From positions 1,178,001 through 1,242,000 of the forward strand of contig NZ_JAGIOO010000001.1 of assembly GCF_017876755.1 (NCBI RefSeq): a stretch of 64,000 bases of DNA, read 5' to 3'. The notes under the pieces were generated by a model. That model was not told the origin of the DNA, did no database searches, and was given only the letters and a program-made list of their open reading frames with translations. The position numbers and the translations under genes were made by a program. Of this stretch, positions 24,271 to 32,740 are shown in pieces (position 1 is the first letter of the stretch; every line of letters starts with the position of its first letter). The stretch comes from Crossiella equi. Lineage in GTDB: Bacteria; Actinomycetota; Actinomycetes; Mycobacteriales; Pseudonocardiaceae.

Positions 24271-25413
24271 TCATGTTGTCAGCCGGGTCGCCACGGTCTC
24301 GACCGCCGCCATGGCATCGGCCAGGCGCACCGGCACTTCTCCCAGCCCGCCCCGACGGCAGGCGACCACCGCGGCGCGCAACCTCCGGCGGCCGGTCGTG
24401 GTCTGCGAGTGCTCGAGCACGAACCCGAACTCCGCCATCGCCCGCAGCCGCAGCACCTCCGGCCAGGTGGCGAGGCGGTGGACGTAGTCGTGCACCCCCA
24501 GCCAGCGCAGTGCGAGGTCGATGGCGAACGCGGAGGCGAGCCGGTCGCGCCGCCCGTCCAGGCCGCAGGACAGCTCCCCGAACGGGAACTCGGTCAGCAG
24601 GGTGGCGTCGGTGTCGTCGAGGTAGCTGCGCAGGTAGGACCTGGAGATGAACAGGTCGATGTACAGGCGTTCCCGAGGCGTCAGGCGCAGGGGCAGGACC
24701 TGGGTGACGAAGCGGGTGATGAACGCCCGGCCTTCCAGGCGTTCCGGTACCTCGCGCAGTTGTCTGTCCACATCCGACAGAGGCGTGCACAGGCGACGCT
24801 GGATACTCGTGCTCAGCCGGTGCAGCTGCGCCCGCGGGTCCAGTGCACTCGCCCAGTCCGCCTCGATGTCCTCGCAGGTGTCGAAGTTGCGCCGGGGCAC
24901 CCAGGGCAGGTCGTGCCAGGTCTCCCGGCGAGCCCGAATCGCGTACGGGCTCGTTTTGTCATCCCGGTAGGCGGTCAGTTTCTGTTCCCGGTAAGCGCTC
25001 ACATCGCCGATCGCGGAACAGTAGGACACCAAGCCCGACTCGAACAGCTCGCGGAAGATCTCCGTCAGCTGGCCGACCTCGAACAGGTAGGACGCCGGGA
25101 TGATGAGGTTCGCGTCGGTCGCCAGAATCGCGGTGCGGGTGGCGTGCACGGCCTCGTCGAGACTCAGCTGCCTGCGGTCAAAGCGAATCGGCCGCCCGTA
25201 GCAGGCGAGGATCTCCGGATTCAGGTACTGCACGAACACGGGTCTGTTGCGGTCGTAGGGCAACGGCGGATCCGCGGTGCGCGGACTCGGCACGCTACCC
25301 AGGTAGATGTCGCCACTGATCGAGCTGGCCTGCACCAGGTGTCCGGCCGCCCGTGCGAGATTGCTGTTCGACGTGCGGTGCTCCGCTATCGCGCAGTCAT
25401 GTTCTCCAGACAT
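24271..25413 (-). CDS. Unrecognised protein with a conflict-system-like N-terminal segment
   Basis: A 380-residue protein of no family I recognise. Its N-terminus (about residues 20-45, AAGHLVQASSISGDIYLG) resembles the short VVQAGSxxGdI motif found ahead of many actinobacterial predicted immunity and signalling proteins. The remaining 330 residues are probably a mixed alpha/beta domain; FLNP-like YLNPEILACYGRP, TDANLIIPASYLFEVGQ and ERLYIDLFISRSYLRSYL are notable. There is no signal peptide or membrane helix. The ATG at 25413 is chosen over a TTG at 25446; neither has a strong ribosome site. It is the first gene of the operon with the two nucleotide-fold proteins. Confidence 0.6.
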   Translation of the reverse strand: MSGEHDCAIAEHRTSNSNLARAAGHLVQASSISGDIYLGSVPSPRTADPPLPYDRNRPVFVQYLNPEILACYGRPIRFDRRQLSLDEAVHATRTAILATDANLIIPASYLFEVGQLTEIFRELFESGLVSYCSAIGDVSAYREQKLTAYRDDKTSPYAIRARRETWHDLPWVPRRNFDTCEDIEADWASALDPRAQLHRLSTSIQRRLCTPLSDVDRQLREVPERLEGRAFITRFVTQVLPLRLTPRERLYIDLFISRSYLRSYLDDTDATLLTEFPFGELSCGLDGRRDRLASAFAIDLALRWLGVHDYVHRLATWPEVLRLRAMAEFGFVLEHSQTTTGRRRLRAAVVACRRGGLGEVPVRLADAMAAVETVATRLTT

Positions 25414-25507
25414 TCGTCGGCCCCCCGCCAGGAAAGTGCTGCGCAACTTACCGTAGCGAGGAAAGGCGGTGCGTAGTCAGCCCGATGAGAGGTTTCCCCG
25501 GCACGGA

Positions 25508-26359
25508 CTAGGTCGCGCGGCAGGTCCTGAGGTAGCTGAGGAACGAGGCCTGGATGCCGGTCACGTGCGTTTCGCGCAGGACGTCGCTGGTGACCGCGGC
25601 GCCGCGTGCGGTGAGGTGGTGCAGGAAGGCGGCCGTGTTCCTCGCGGTGTTCTGGTAGATGGCCAGTTCGCCGAGGAGCTCCCGGTCGTTGAGGGTGATG
25701 TGCAGCTTGGCGGGCGGGCTGTCGGCCAGGGCTTGGAGTTGGGCGAAGACCTGACTGTCCGCGCTGGCGATGCCCGGGCTGCCCGCGCCGATGCTGTCGA
25801 ACAGCGGGTTGCCGGTGAGCCAGGCGTAGAGGGCGAACAGACCACCGTAGGAGTAGCCGAAGAGGCCGTGGCCGCTCGTGGCCGTGCCGTAGTCGCGTTC
25901 GATCCGCGGGTGCAGCTCGTCGGTGAGGAAGGCCAGGAAGGCGTCGGCCCGGGTGTCGCGCAGTTCGGCGAGGTAGGCGTCGGCTTCCTCGCGGGCCATC
26001 GCACCCGTTCGGGTGGCCAGCTGCACGGCGTCGACGAGCTCCTGGGCGATGGGTTCGCCGGGCGGGACGAGGTCGCGGTTGCGCAGTCGCGCCCAGTGCT
26101 GGGCTTGTTCGCCCGCGTAGCCGATGCTGACCTGGAGGTAGGGCTGGATCGGTTGCAGCGGGTCCCGCTGGGAGACGATGAGCGGAGCCGTCAGGCCCAC
26201 GGCCATGTTGCCGTCGAGCACGTACAGGACGGGCACCCGCGTGGTGGCGGGGTCGTAGTCCGGCGGTGTGGTGACCCAGATGCCGTAGGCGTGGCCACCG
26301 CTGGACACCACCTCGAAGTAGTCGGTGTCGGCGAGACAGCCCTGCCACATGGCACTCAT
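25508..26359 (-). CDS. Alpha/beta hydrolase, esterase-D/IroE-like
   Basis: A 283-residue serine esterase. VPVLYVLDGNMAVG is the oxyanion strand region and GHGLFGYSYGGLFALYAWL near residues 165-183 is the nucleophile elbow (GYSYGG). The late His in RETHVTG completes the triad. The family includes enterochelin-type esterases and esterase D. The ATG at 26359 has GTGGAGG upstream. No signal peptide is seen. It is divergent from a TetR gene that is probably its regulator. Confidence 0.82.
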   Translation of the reverse strand: MSAMWQGCLADTDYFEVVSSGGHAYGIWVTTPPDYDPATTRVPVLYVLDGNMAVGLTAPLIVSQRDPLQPIQPYLQVSIGYAGEQAQHWARLRNRDLVPPGEPIAQELVDAVQLATRTGAMAREEADAYLAELRDTRADAFLAFLTDELHPRIERDYGTATSGHGLFGYSYGGLFALYAWLTGNPLFDSIGAGSPGIASADSQVFAQLQALADSPPAKLHITLNDRELLGELAIYQNTARNTAAFLHHLTARGAAVTSDVLRETHVTGIQASFLSYLRTCRAT

Positions 26360-26394
26360 CGTGGGTCCTCCACTGCGCTTCCGGTCTGGACAAA

Positions 26395-26410
26395 CCATCT
26401 TTTCCAATGG
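26395..26410. promoter_or_regulatory. Probable operator between esterase and tetR
   Basis: CCAT (26395-26398) and ATGG (26407-26410) form a small inverted repeat in the 58-bp divergent gap. A direct repeat GGAYAAAC (26389-26396 and 26409-26416) overlaps it. Candidate TetR site and promoter core; short and unproven. Confidence 0.4.
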
Positions 26411-26417
26411 ATAAACT

Positions 26418-26990
26418 GTGGGGGTGGACCTGTCAAGCGCAGAACGCGGCGGCGACGCGCGCGAACGCCTCCTGGCCCGGCTCCTCGACGCCTTCGGCGA
26501 GGAACTGCCCGCTCCGGAGGTGTCGCTGCGCGAGGTCGCCGCCCGGGCCGGGACCAGTCACGCCCTCCTGCGGTACCACTTCGGCTCACTGCCAGGCGTG
26601 CTGGCGGCCGTGCTCGGGGCGCAGCGGTCCCGGGACAACGCGGTGCTCGTCGAGGCCGCCCACCAGAGCACCTTCGAGGAGCTGGCCTTGGCGATCTGGC
26701 GGGCCTACACCCGCCCGGAGCAGTTGTCGCGGGCCCGCGGCTTCTTCCACGTCGTGGGACTGGCCGCGTACCGGCCCGAGGACTTCCGCGAGTTCATCGA
26801 CTCACTCGACGACCTGACCGCGGTGCTGGCCTCACTCGCCGAACGTCAGGGGCTCGGCGCCGAGCAGGCGCGGACCACGGCCGTCGTCGCCATCGCCGCG
26901 TTCCGCGGGCTGCTCCTGCGGGAGGTGCTGTCCCCGGGCTCCGACTCCGAGGACGCGGTCGCCTTGGTCCTGCGCATGTGCACGGGCTGA
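26418..26990 (+). CDS. TetR-family transcriptional regulator
   Basis: A 190-residue TetR regulator. The helix-turn-helix is at about residues 17-58 (RLLARLLDAFGEELPAPEVSLREVAARAGTSHALLRYHFGSLPGVL), followed by a helical domain with GFFHVVGLAAYRPEDFREF. The start may be GTG 26418 or GTG 26424. The gene is divergent from the alpha/beta hydrolase gene, whose promoter it shares. It ends just before a strong bidirectional hairpin. Confidence 0.88.
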   Translation: MGVDLSSAERGGDARERLLARLLDAFGEELPAPEVSLREVAARAGTSHALLRYHFGSLPGVLAAVLGAQRSRDNAVLVEAAHQSTFEELALAIWRAYTRPEQLSRARGFFHVVGLAAYRPEDFREFIDSLDDLTAVLASLAERQGLGAEQARTTAVVAIAAFRGLLLREVLSPGSDSEDAVALVLRMCTG

Positions 26991-26996
26991 GCCGCC

Positions 26997-27032
26997 CCCG
27001 GCCCGGGGTCCTGTCACGGACCCCGGGCCGGG
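26997..27032. terminator. Strong bidirectional terminator hairpin
   Basis: A perfect 15-bp stem (arm CCCGGCCCGGGGTCC at 26997-27011, partner at 27018-27032) with a 6-nt loop lies between the convergent tetR and DUF1062 genes and can serve both. Confidence 0.8.
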
Positions 27033-27040
27033 CAGCGGGT

Positions 27041-27589
27041 TCAGCGTTTGAGCGTGAAGGTGAAGTCGCCGGAGGTCTTGCCGTTCAGGCGGACCGCCGA
27101 GACGACTTTGCCCTCCGCGACCATCCTCTCCACCTCGGACCGCGACAGCGCGCAGCCCTCGGCGATCAGGCGGACCGGCCGGACCGGGATCCGCGCCGCG
27201 AAGCGCACCTCGACGTCGACGACGTCCAGGTCCAGGTGGTCCGAGCCGTGGGTGTCCAGGCGCCAGGCGCCGGTCCAGTCCAGGGTGACGCGGTTGCGGT
27301 GCTGCACGGTCGGGTCCTGGAGCAGCTCGGCCGCCAGGGTGGGGTCGTTGTCGTGCAGGCGGGCCAGCAGTTCCGGGCGGACCGAGCGCACGTGCACCCG
27401 TTCCAGGACCGAGAGCTTGGCCGTGTCACCGCAGCCGGTGCACAGCACCAGGAGCCAGGCGTCGAGCAGCTTGTGGTTGGCGTTGACGCGGTACTTCTCG
27501 CTGGCCCGGAAACGACCGGACCCGCACACGTGGCAACGACGGACGACGATGGGCAGGCAGGTGGGAACAACCACCCAATGGTTGAGCAC
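27041..27589 (-). CDS. DUF1062-family protein
   Basis: A 182-residue protein matching DUF1062 from memory: a CxxC knuckle (RRCHVCGSGRFR), then KYRVNANHKLLDAWLLVLCTGCG with a second CxxC, suggesting one zinc site in the N-terminal 60 residues. The C-terminal half has an S4-like flavour (LSRSEVERMVAEGKVV). The function of the family is not known. The start is GTG 27589, with other GTGs a few codons inside. It is divergent from the P450 gene across 229 bp that contain no other gene. Confidence 0.75.
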   Translation of the reverse strand: MLNHWVVVPTCLPIVVRRCHVCGSGRFRASEKYRVNANHKLLDAWLLVLCTGCGDTAKLSVLERVHVRSVRPELLARLHDNDPTLAAELLQDPTVQHRNRVTLDWTGAWRLDTHGSDHLDLDVVDVEVRFAARIPVRPVRLIAEGCALSRSEVERMVAEGKVVSAVRLNGKTSGDFTFTLKR

Positions 27590-27818
27590 AGGTGTACACC
27601 CGTTTCGGTGAGATTTCCGCAGCGGAAGGAAGCGCGGCGCAGGAGGCGCGACGCGCTACAGATCAGCTCTTGGGAGGTCTCACACGGTGTACAACGGCAC
27701 GTCCTCACCCAGACAACACGGTCGGGCGGCACGGTAGCGGCACAGCGCGCCGCGGTGCCACCGGTTTTCGCGCGACCGGACCTGCCGGGGACCGGGACGG
27801 CGACGGCATCCTTGGCTG

Positions 27819-29012
27819 ATGACGTCCTCCCACCCGGATCCCCTGCCGAGCGCGCGCAAGGTCGACCGCGGCGAGCCCGCCCCGCAGTGCCCGGTGACGC
27901 GGGGCGAGGACGGCGTGTGGCGCATCCGGGGCTACCTCGCGGGCCGGGCGGCCCTGCGCGGCACCGGCACCGTGCAGGCGGGGCTGGGCATTGAGACGAT
28001 GGACAAGCTGCCCGCCCGCATCCGGCGCCCGGTCCTCTACCGCGACGGACCGGAACACCGGGAGCACCGGCGGCAGACCGCCCGCTTCTTCACCGCCAAG
28101 CACGTCGACGAGCACTACCTCGGCACCATGGCGCGCATCGCGGACGAGCAGCTGGCCCGGCTGCGGCAGCACGGCCGGGCCGACCTGTCCGAGCTCAGCT
28201 TCGGGCTGGCCGTGGCGGTGGCCAAGTCGGTGGTCGGGCTGACCGAGAGCCGCCCCGGCACCGAGCGGCGGTTGAACCGGTTCTTCCCCGACGAGTTCGG
28301 CCAACCGGGTTTCACCAGCCTGCGCGGGCTCTACTGGTTCGGCAGGCAGCTGTTCTCGTGGGTGTCCTTCTACCTCAACGACGTCCGGCCGTCGGTGCGG
28401 CCGCGGCGGCGGGTCCGGCGCGACGACCTGATCTCGCACCTGGTCGACGAGGGCTGCACCGACGGCGAGATCCTCGGCGAGTGCCTGACCATCGCCGCGG
28501 CCGGGATGGTCACCACCCGGGAGTTCATCAACGTCGCGGCCTGGCACCTGTTCACCGACGAGGACCTGCGCGCCCGCTACCTCGACGGGGACGAGACGAC
28601 GCGGTTCGCCGTGCTGCACGAGCTGCTGCGGCTGGAGCCGGTGGTGGGCAACCTGGTGCGGCGCACGACCGAGCCGCTGGAGCTGCCGGACGGCACGCGC
28701 GTGCCCGCGGGCGAGCTCGTGGACATCGCCGTCGCCGAGGCCAACCTCGACCCGGCGGTGATGGGCCCGGACCCGCGGGCGGTGTGCCCGGCCCGGCCCA
28801 CCGGCGCGGGCACCGGCCCGGCCGGGCTCACCTTCGGCGACGGGCCGCACCGGTGCCCGGGCACGCACGTGGCCGTCCGGGAGTCCGACATCTTCCTGTC
28901 CAAGCTGTTCGCCGAGCCGGGGCTGAGGATGGCTTCCCCGCCCCGGGTGCGCCTGCAGCCCGCCATCTCCGGCTACGAGCTGCGCGGCCTGGTGGTCACG
29001 GTCGAGGGGTGA
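27819..29012 (+). CDS. Cytochrome P450
   Basis: A 397-residue P450. Visible are the I-helix AAAGMVTTREF, the ExxR motif in ELLRLEP, and the heme loop FGDGPHRCPGTH with Cys at about residue 346 as thiolate ligand. The length is typical of soluble bacterial P450s, but the region before the heme loop (GPDPRAVCPARPT) is short. No ferredoxin gene is adjacent. The ATG at 27819 is the first in frame. The gene ends 3 bp from the convergent LuxR gene. The substrate is unknown. Confidence 0.9.
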   Translation: MTSSHPDPLPSARKVDRGEPAPQCPVTRGEDGVWRIRGYLAGRAALRGTGTVQAGLGIETMDKLPARIRRPVLYRDGPEHREHRRQTARFFTAKHVDEHYLGTMARIADEQLARLRQHGRADLSELSFGLAVAVAKSVVGLTESRPGTERRLNRFFPDEFGQPGFTSLRGLYWFGRQLFSWVSFYLNDVRPSVRPRRRVRRDDLISHLVDEGCTDGEILGECLTIAAAGMVTTREFINVAAWHLFTDEDLRARYLDGDETTRFAVLHELLRLEPVVGNLVRRTTEPLELPDGTRVPAGELVDIAVAEANLDPAVMGPDPRAVCPARPTGAGTGPAGLTFGDGPHRCPGTHVAVRESDIFLSKLFAEPGLRMASPPRVRLQPAISGYELRGLVVTVEG

Positions 29013-29015
29013 ACC

Positions 29016-29705
29016 TCAGATCGCGCCCACCCGCAGCGCGTAGGAGACGGCGTGCGCGCGGTTGCGCAGCTCCAGACGGGACAGCAGGTCCTTCACGATC
29101 TTCTTGATGGTGCGCTCGGAGTAGTTGAGCTGGGCGGCGATGGCCGCGGTCTCCTCGCCCTTGGCGATGAGCTTGATGACCTCGACCTCGCGCACGGTCA
29201 GCCCGCCGACGGTCAGGCCCTGCGTGGCGAGCAGGTTGGTCTGCACGAACCGCGTCTCGTCCACCAGCCAGCGGGTCAGGCGCTCCGGCAGGACCGCGTG
29301 GCCCTGGTGGCTGGCGACCAGCGCCCGGACCACCATCCGGGGGCTGACCTCCCGGCGGGGCAGGATGCTGACCACCCCGGCGCCGAAGATCCGTGCCAGG
29401 TGGCGTTCCCGCAGCGGGCCCGCCACCAGTACGAACCGCTGCGCCTTGTTCACCGCCCGGGCCGAGAGCCCGTCCAGCTCGATCAGGAGCGCGTCGGTGA
29501 CGATCTCGGCCAGGACCAGCACGATATCTGCGAGAGCGCTCTCAGTCGCCGGGAGGAGGCGGAGGTCCGGGGACAGGGCCAGCACCGGCATCAGATCCGC
29601 CGCCAGGCGCTGGTCACCGGTGTGCACCGCGACCGCGAGGCGTTCGCGCTGGGTGGTGGTGCTGCTTGCCGAGCTGTCCGCCGCGGCGATCGTGACCACG
29701 CTCAC
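29016..29705 (-). CDS. LuxR/NarL-type transcriptional regulator
   Basis: A 229-residue protein with a C-terminal LuxR helix-turn-helix: LTVREVEVIKLIAKGEETAAIAAQLNYSERTIKKIVKDLLSRLELRNRAHAVSYALR. The N-terminal 150 residues have a receiver-like order (VAVHTGDQRLAADLMPVLA, DALLIELDGL, RFVLVAGPL) but lack a clear phospho-acceptor Asp set, so it may be an atypical receiver. The GTG at 29705 with GGGAG upstream is favoured over an ORF extending to 29807. It converges on the P450 gene; orphan, with no kinase next to it. Confidence 0.82.
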   Translation of the reverse strand: MSVVTIAAADSSASSTTTQRERLAVAVHTGDQRLAADLMPVLALSPDLRLLPATESALADIVLVLAEIVTDALLIELDGLSARAVNKAQRFVLVAGPLRERHLARIFGAGVVSILPRREVSPRMVVRALVASHQGHAVLPERLTRWLVDETRFVQTNLLATQGLTVGGLTVREVEVIKLIAKGEETAAIAAQLNYSERTIKKIVKDLLSRLELRNRAHAVSYALRVGAI

Positions 29706-29823
29706 CTCGGTCTCCCTTCGCTTGCCGACGTACCCGATTACGTCGTGGCCCCAGGAGACCAGCGCGATGTCAACAGGTCGTACACGGCCTGTCAACGACC
29801 CCCACACCGGATGAAACAGCAGG

Positions 29824-30729
29824 TCAGCGCTGATCCAGGGCGGTCAGCGCGGCGCGGGTGGCCTCGGCCAGCAGCGCGTCGCCGGACTCCGCGCCGGGCT
29901 TGCCCCGGTCGGACAGCAGCGCGAGCACCAGGGGCGCCCGGCCACCGTCGGGCCAGACCACCGCGACATCGTTGCGCGTGCCGTAGCCGCCGCTGCCCGT
30001 CTTGTCCCCCACGCGCCAGCCCGCGGGCACCCCGGCGCGGACGTACGGCCCGCCGGTGGTGTTGCCCTGCAACAGCTCCACCAGGACCTGGCGACGCGGC
30101 GGGGTCAGGGCGTCACCGAGGGCGAGCGCGCGCAGCGTGGTGGCCAGGGCGGCGGGTGTGGTGGTGTCGCGCGGGTCGCCGGGGGTGGCCTCGTTGAGGG
30201 CGGGTTCGACGCGGTCCACCTGGATCGTCACATCGCCCAGCGCGCGCAGTTCCCGTTGCAGCGCCTGCGGTCCACCGAGGTAGGTGAAGATCAGGTTGGC
30301 CGCGGTGTTGTCGCTGTACCGCACGGAGGCATCCAGCAGTTCACGCAGCGACATCCCCGTGCCCACGCGCTGCTTGGTGATCGGCGCGTACTCCAGCAGG
30401 TCCTTCTCGGTGTACTGGATGACGCGGTCCAGGTCGGCGTCGGAGGCACGGCGCAGCACCACACCCGCGGCCAGGGCCTTGAACGTGGAGGCGTGGGCGA
30501 AGCGCTCGTCGGCGCGGTAGGCCAGCGTGCGGCCGCTGCCGGTGTCCACAACGGACACCCCGAGCCGGGCCCCGAACTTCCGCTCCAGCGCGAGGAAGGC
30601 CTCGTCGGCCCGCACGGTCTGCACCGCGCTGGCGGCGACGGGCGGCTGCGGGACGGCTGTGCTGGTCGTGCAGCCCGCGAGCAGGCCGAGCCCCAGCACG
30701 AGCGCGGCGGCGCGAATGGCGACGATCAT
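29824..30729 (-). CDS. Class A beta-lactamase, lipoprotein
   Basis: A 301-residue class A serine beta-lactamase. The catalytic Ser81 and Lys84 lie in STFK, Ser139-Asp140-Asn141 form the SDN loop, Glu175 lies in the omega-loop EPALN, and Lys243-Thr-Gly is KTG. The N-terminus has a lipobox (LLAGC, Cys20), so it should be anchored outside the membrane. The ATG at 30729 has GGGGAGG upstream. It is divergent from a LysR gene, the arrangement of ampR-controlled beta-lactamases, so induction by beta-lactams or wall fragments is plausible. Confidence 0.93.
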   Translation of the reverse strand: MIVAIRAAALVLGLGLLAGCTTSTAVPQPPVAASAVQTVRADEAFLALERKFGARLGVSVVDTGSGRTLAYRADERFAHASTFKALAAGVVLRRASDADLDRVIQYTEKDLLEYAPITKQRVGTGMSLRELLDASVRYSDNTAANLIFTYLGGPQALQRELRALGDVTIQVDRVEPALNEATPGDPRDTTTPAALATTLRALALGDALTPPRRQVLVELLQGNTTGGPYVRAGVPAGWRVGDKTGSGGYGTRNDVAVVWPDGGRAPLVLALLSDRGKPGAESGDALLAEATRAALTALDQR

Positions 30730-30810
30730 GTGCCCAGCCTCCCCGCCGCGACCCATGCCGTCAAAGACACCAACCGCTGTTTTCATGCGATCTCGGTATA
30801 GTCGGTGCTC

Positions 30811-31665
30811 ATGGACTTGGTGGCGGCCTGCCGGGTGTTCGTGCACGTGGGTGAGCGCGGCAGCTTCACCCAGGGCGCGGCCGCTGCGGGAGTGCCGCAG
30901 CCGGTGGCCAGCCGCCGCATCGCGGCCTTGGAACGCCACCTGGGCGCGCGCCTGTTCGACCGCTCCACCCGCCGCGCGGCCCTGACGGCCTTCGGCCGCG
31001 ACATGATCCCCCCGGCCACCCGCCTGGTCCGCCTCGCCGACGAGCTCTCCGACCACGCCGCGCTGGCCCTGCTGCGCCCGCTGTCGGTCGCGGTCCCGGA
31101 GACCTGCTCGGTCCGCCGCCTGGCCCAGCTGGACGCGGCGGCCCGCGAGGACGGCACGGTGCTGGAGTTCCGCACGGCCACCCCGGCCGGACGGGCCGAG
31201 CTGCTCAACGCCCGCGAGGTCCGCCTGGCCCTGCTGGCCACCCCCGTCGACGAGGCCACGTGGGTGGTCCCGCTCGGCGTGGCGTCCACTGTGGACGAGG
31301 ACCGGCCGCTGCGGGTGGAGACCCTCCGGCCGAGCCGCACCCGGCGGGAGCCTCGGCGGCTGTGGGTACAGCCGGAGGACGACGTGCCGCACGTGCGCGA
31401 CCGCCTCACCCAGCTCGGCAACCGGGCGGCACTGCTGCCCGCGCAGATCGCGGTGGCCCCGTCGCTGACCTCGGCGGTCTCGGACGTGCTGCGCTCCCCC
31501 GGCAACCTGCTGCTGTGCCCGTCCGGCCAGGCCGAGGAGCTGGGCCTGCGCTGGCGACCGCTGGCCGGGGTGGCGCTGGCCCGGGGGTACGTGCTGGCCT
31601 CGACACCGGGCGAGGCCGCGCCCGACCTGCACGACCCGCTCGCCGCGTGCCTGGGGGCCTCGTGA
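30811..31665 (+). CDS. LysR-family regulator, probable AmpR-like controller
   Basis: A 284-residue LysR regulator. The winged helix is at residues 1-60 (VAACRVFVHVGERGSFTQGAAAAGVPQPVASRRIAALERHLGARLFDRSTRR), followed by a diverged effector domain. The ATG at 30811 is preferred; a GTG at 30805 is possible. It is divergent from the class A beta-lactamase, and its stop overlaps the start of a second penicillin-recognising enzyme (GTGA), so both hydrolases are linked to it. The 81-bp gap between the divergent starts should contain the LysR site; I see no clear T-N11-A repeat. Confidence 0.85.
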   Translation: MDLVAACRVFVHVGERGSFTQGAAAAGVPQPVASRRIAALERHLGARLFDRSTRRAALTAFGRDMIPPATRLVRLADELSDHAALALLRPLSVAVPETCSVRRLAQLDAAAREDGTVLEFRTATPAGRAELLNAREVRLALLATPVDEATWVVPLGVASTVDEDRPLRVETLRPSRTRREPRRLWVQPEDDVPHVRDRLTQLGNRAALLPAQIAVAPSLTSAVSDVLRSPGNLLLCPSGQAEELGLRWRPLAGVALARGYVLASTPGEAAPDLHDPLAACLGAS

Positions 31666-32570
31666 TCACCCTGCTCCGCGAGCTGCGCGCCCGCCTGGCC
31701 GAGGGCGGCCTGACCGGCTCGTTCCTGGTCCGCGACCTGGACTCCGGCACCGAGATCGGCATCGACCCCGAGGTGGAGTACCCGGTCGCCTCCCTGGTGA
31801 AGGTCCCCCTGGCACTGGCGGTCTGCCTACGCCTGGCCGAGGGCACCCTGGACGGCGCCCGCCAGCTCGACCTCGCCCCGGGCCGCGCCACCACCCCGGG
31901 CCCGACCGACCTGGGCAAGTTCCGCCACCCGGCCCGTGTGGCCGTCGACGACCTGCTCTACCTGAGCACGGCGCTGAGCGACAACCTCGCCGCGGACGCC
32001 CTGTTCGGCCTGGTCCCCCCGGCCGAGGTGCACCGCGCGGTCCTGGCCGCCGGGGTGCACGGGCTGGCCGTGCGCCACCTGCTGGGCGACCTGGTGCGCA
32101 CCCCCGCGGAGACCCTCGCCCCCGCCGACACCCACCTGGCGCACTCACTGGCCATCGGCGCGGGCACACCCGGCCGGGGCCACCCGGTCCCGCAGCTGGA
32201 CGTCAGCCGCGCCAACTCCGGCACCGCACGCGCCCTGGTCGACCTCCTGCACGCCCTGTGGCGCCCGTCGACGGTCCCCGCCCCGGCCGCCGCGCGGGTG
32301 CGGGAGCTCATGGGGGACAACGTGATCCGGCACCGCCTCACGCCGGACTTCGCCTCCGACGCCTCGCGCTGGTCGGCCAAGACCGGCACGCTGCTCAACC
32401 TGCGGCACGAGATCGGTGTGGTCGAGCACGAGGACGGCGCCACGTTCGCGGTCGCGGCGCTCACCGAGTCCCGCGTGCCCGCCGTGGTCCAGCCCGCCGC
32501 GGAGGCGCTCATGGGGCAGGTCGCACGTGCCCTGCACGACCACCTCCGCGGCTGGACGAGTGATCCCTAA
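31662..32570 (+). CDS. Beta-lactamase-like serine hydrolase without signal peptide
   Basis: A 302-residue protein of the class A beta-lactamase/PBP-like fold. Ser44-Leu-Val-Lys47 is the SxxK motif, Ser106-Asp107-Asn108 is SDN, and Lys241-Thr-Gly is KTG. The omega-loop Glu is not obvious. There is no signal peptide or lipobox, so it should stay in the cytoplasm, which is unusual for an enzyme of this fold. The GTG at 31662 overlaps the LysR stop. It may act on a cytoplasmic amide or ester rather than on antibiotics. Confidence 0.8.
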   Translation: MITLLRELRARLAEGGLTGSFLVRDLDSGTEIGIDPEVEYPVASLVKVPLALAVCLRLAEGTLDGARQLDLAPGRATTPGPTDLGKFRHPARVAVDDLLYLSTALSDNLAADALFGLVPPAEVHRAVLAAGVHGLAVRHLLGDLVRTPAETLAPADTHLAHSLAIGAGTPGRGHPVPQLDVSRANSGTARALVDLLHALWRPSTVPAPAAARVRELMGDNVIRHRLTPDFASDASRWSAKTGTLLNLRHEIGVVEHEDGATFAVAALTESRVPAVVQPAAEALMGQVARALHDHLRGWTSDP

Positions 32571-32575
32571 CTGGG

Positions 32576-32660
32576 TCAGTGGTCGTAGGCGGTCAAGGAC
32601 CGGGTCACGGGTTGGCCGGTGGCGCGGTTGTGCCAGATGGGGGCGAGGTCGGCAATCCCG
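32576..32660 (-). pseudogene. C-terminal remnant of an IS982-type transposase
   Basis: The minus strand encodes PIWHNRATGQPVTRSLTAYDH followed by a stop at 32576-32578. This matches the C-terminal end of IS982 transposases, and the intact copy at 39424-40314 ends with IWHNWTIG and LTAFDH. Upstream the match fades within about 25 codons. It is a scar of a former insertion between the hydrolase and the GntR operon. Confidence 0.7.
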
Positions 32661-32740
32661 GCCCCGGCGTGTTCCCGCCAGGCCCCGCCACCCGCTCGGG
32701 TAACATCCGCGGCACTACTGGACCTTTGGAGATGTGCGGG

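Noticed and set aside
22199-25413. A classical toxin-antitoxin reading of the nucleotide cluster
   Set aside because: All proteins are 196-380 residues, none resembles a known toxin or antitoxin, and the kinase is on the opposite strand; a nucleotide-signalling or defence role is only a hypothesis.
29125-29814. Plus-strand frame opposite the LuxR gene
   Set aside because: Ser/Arg-rich antisense translation with no family features.
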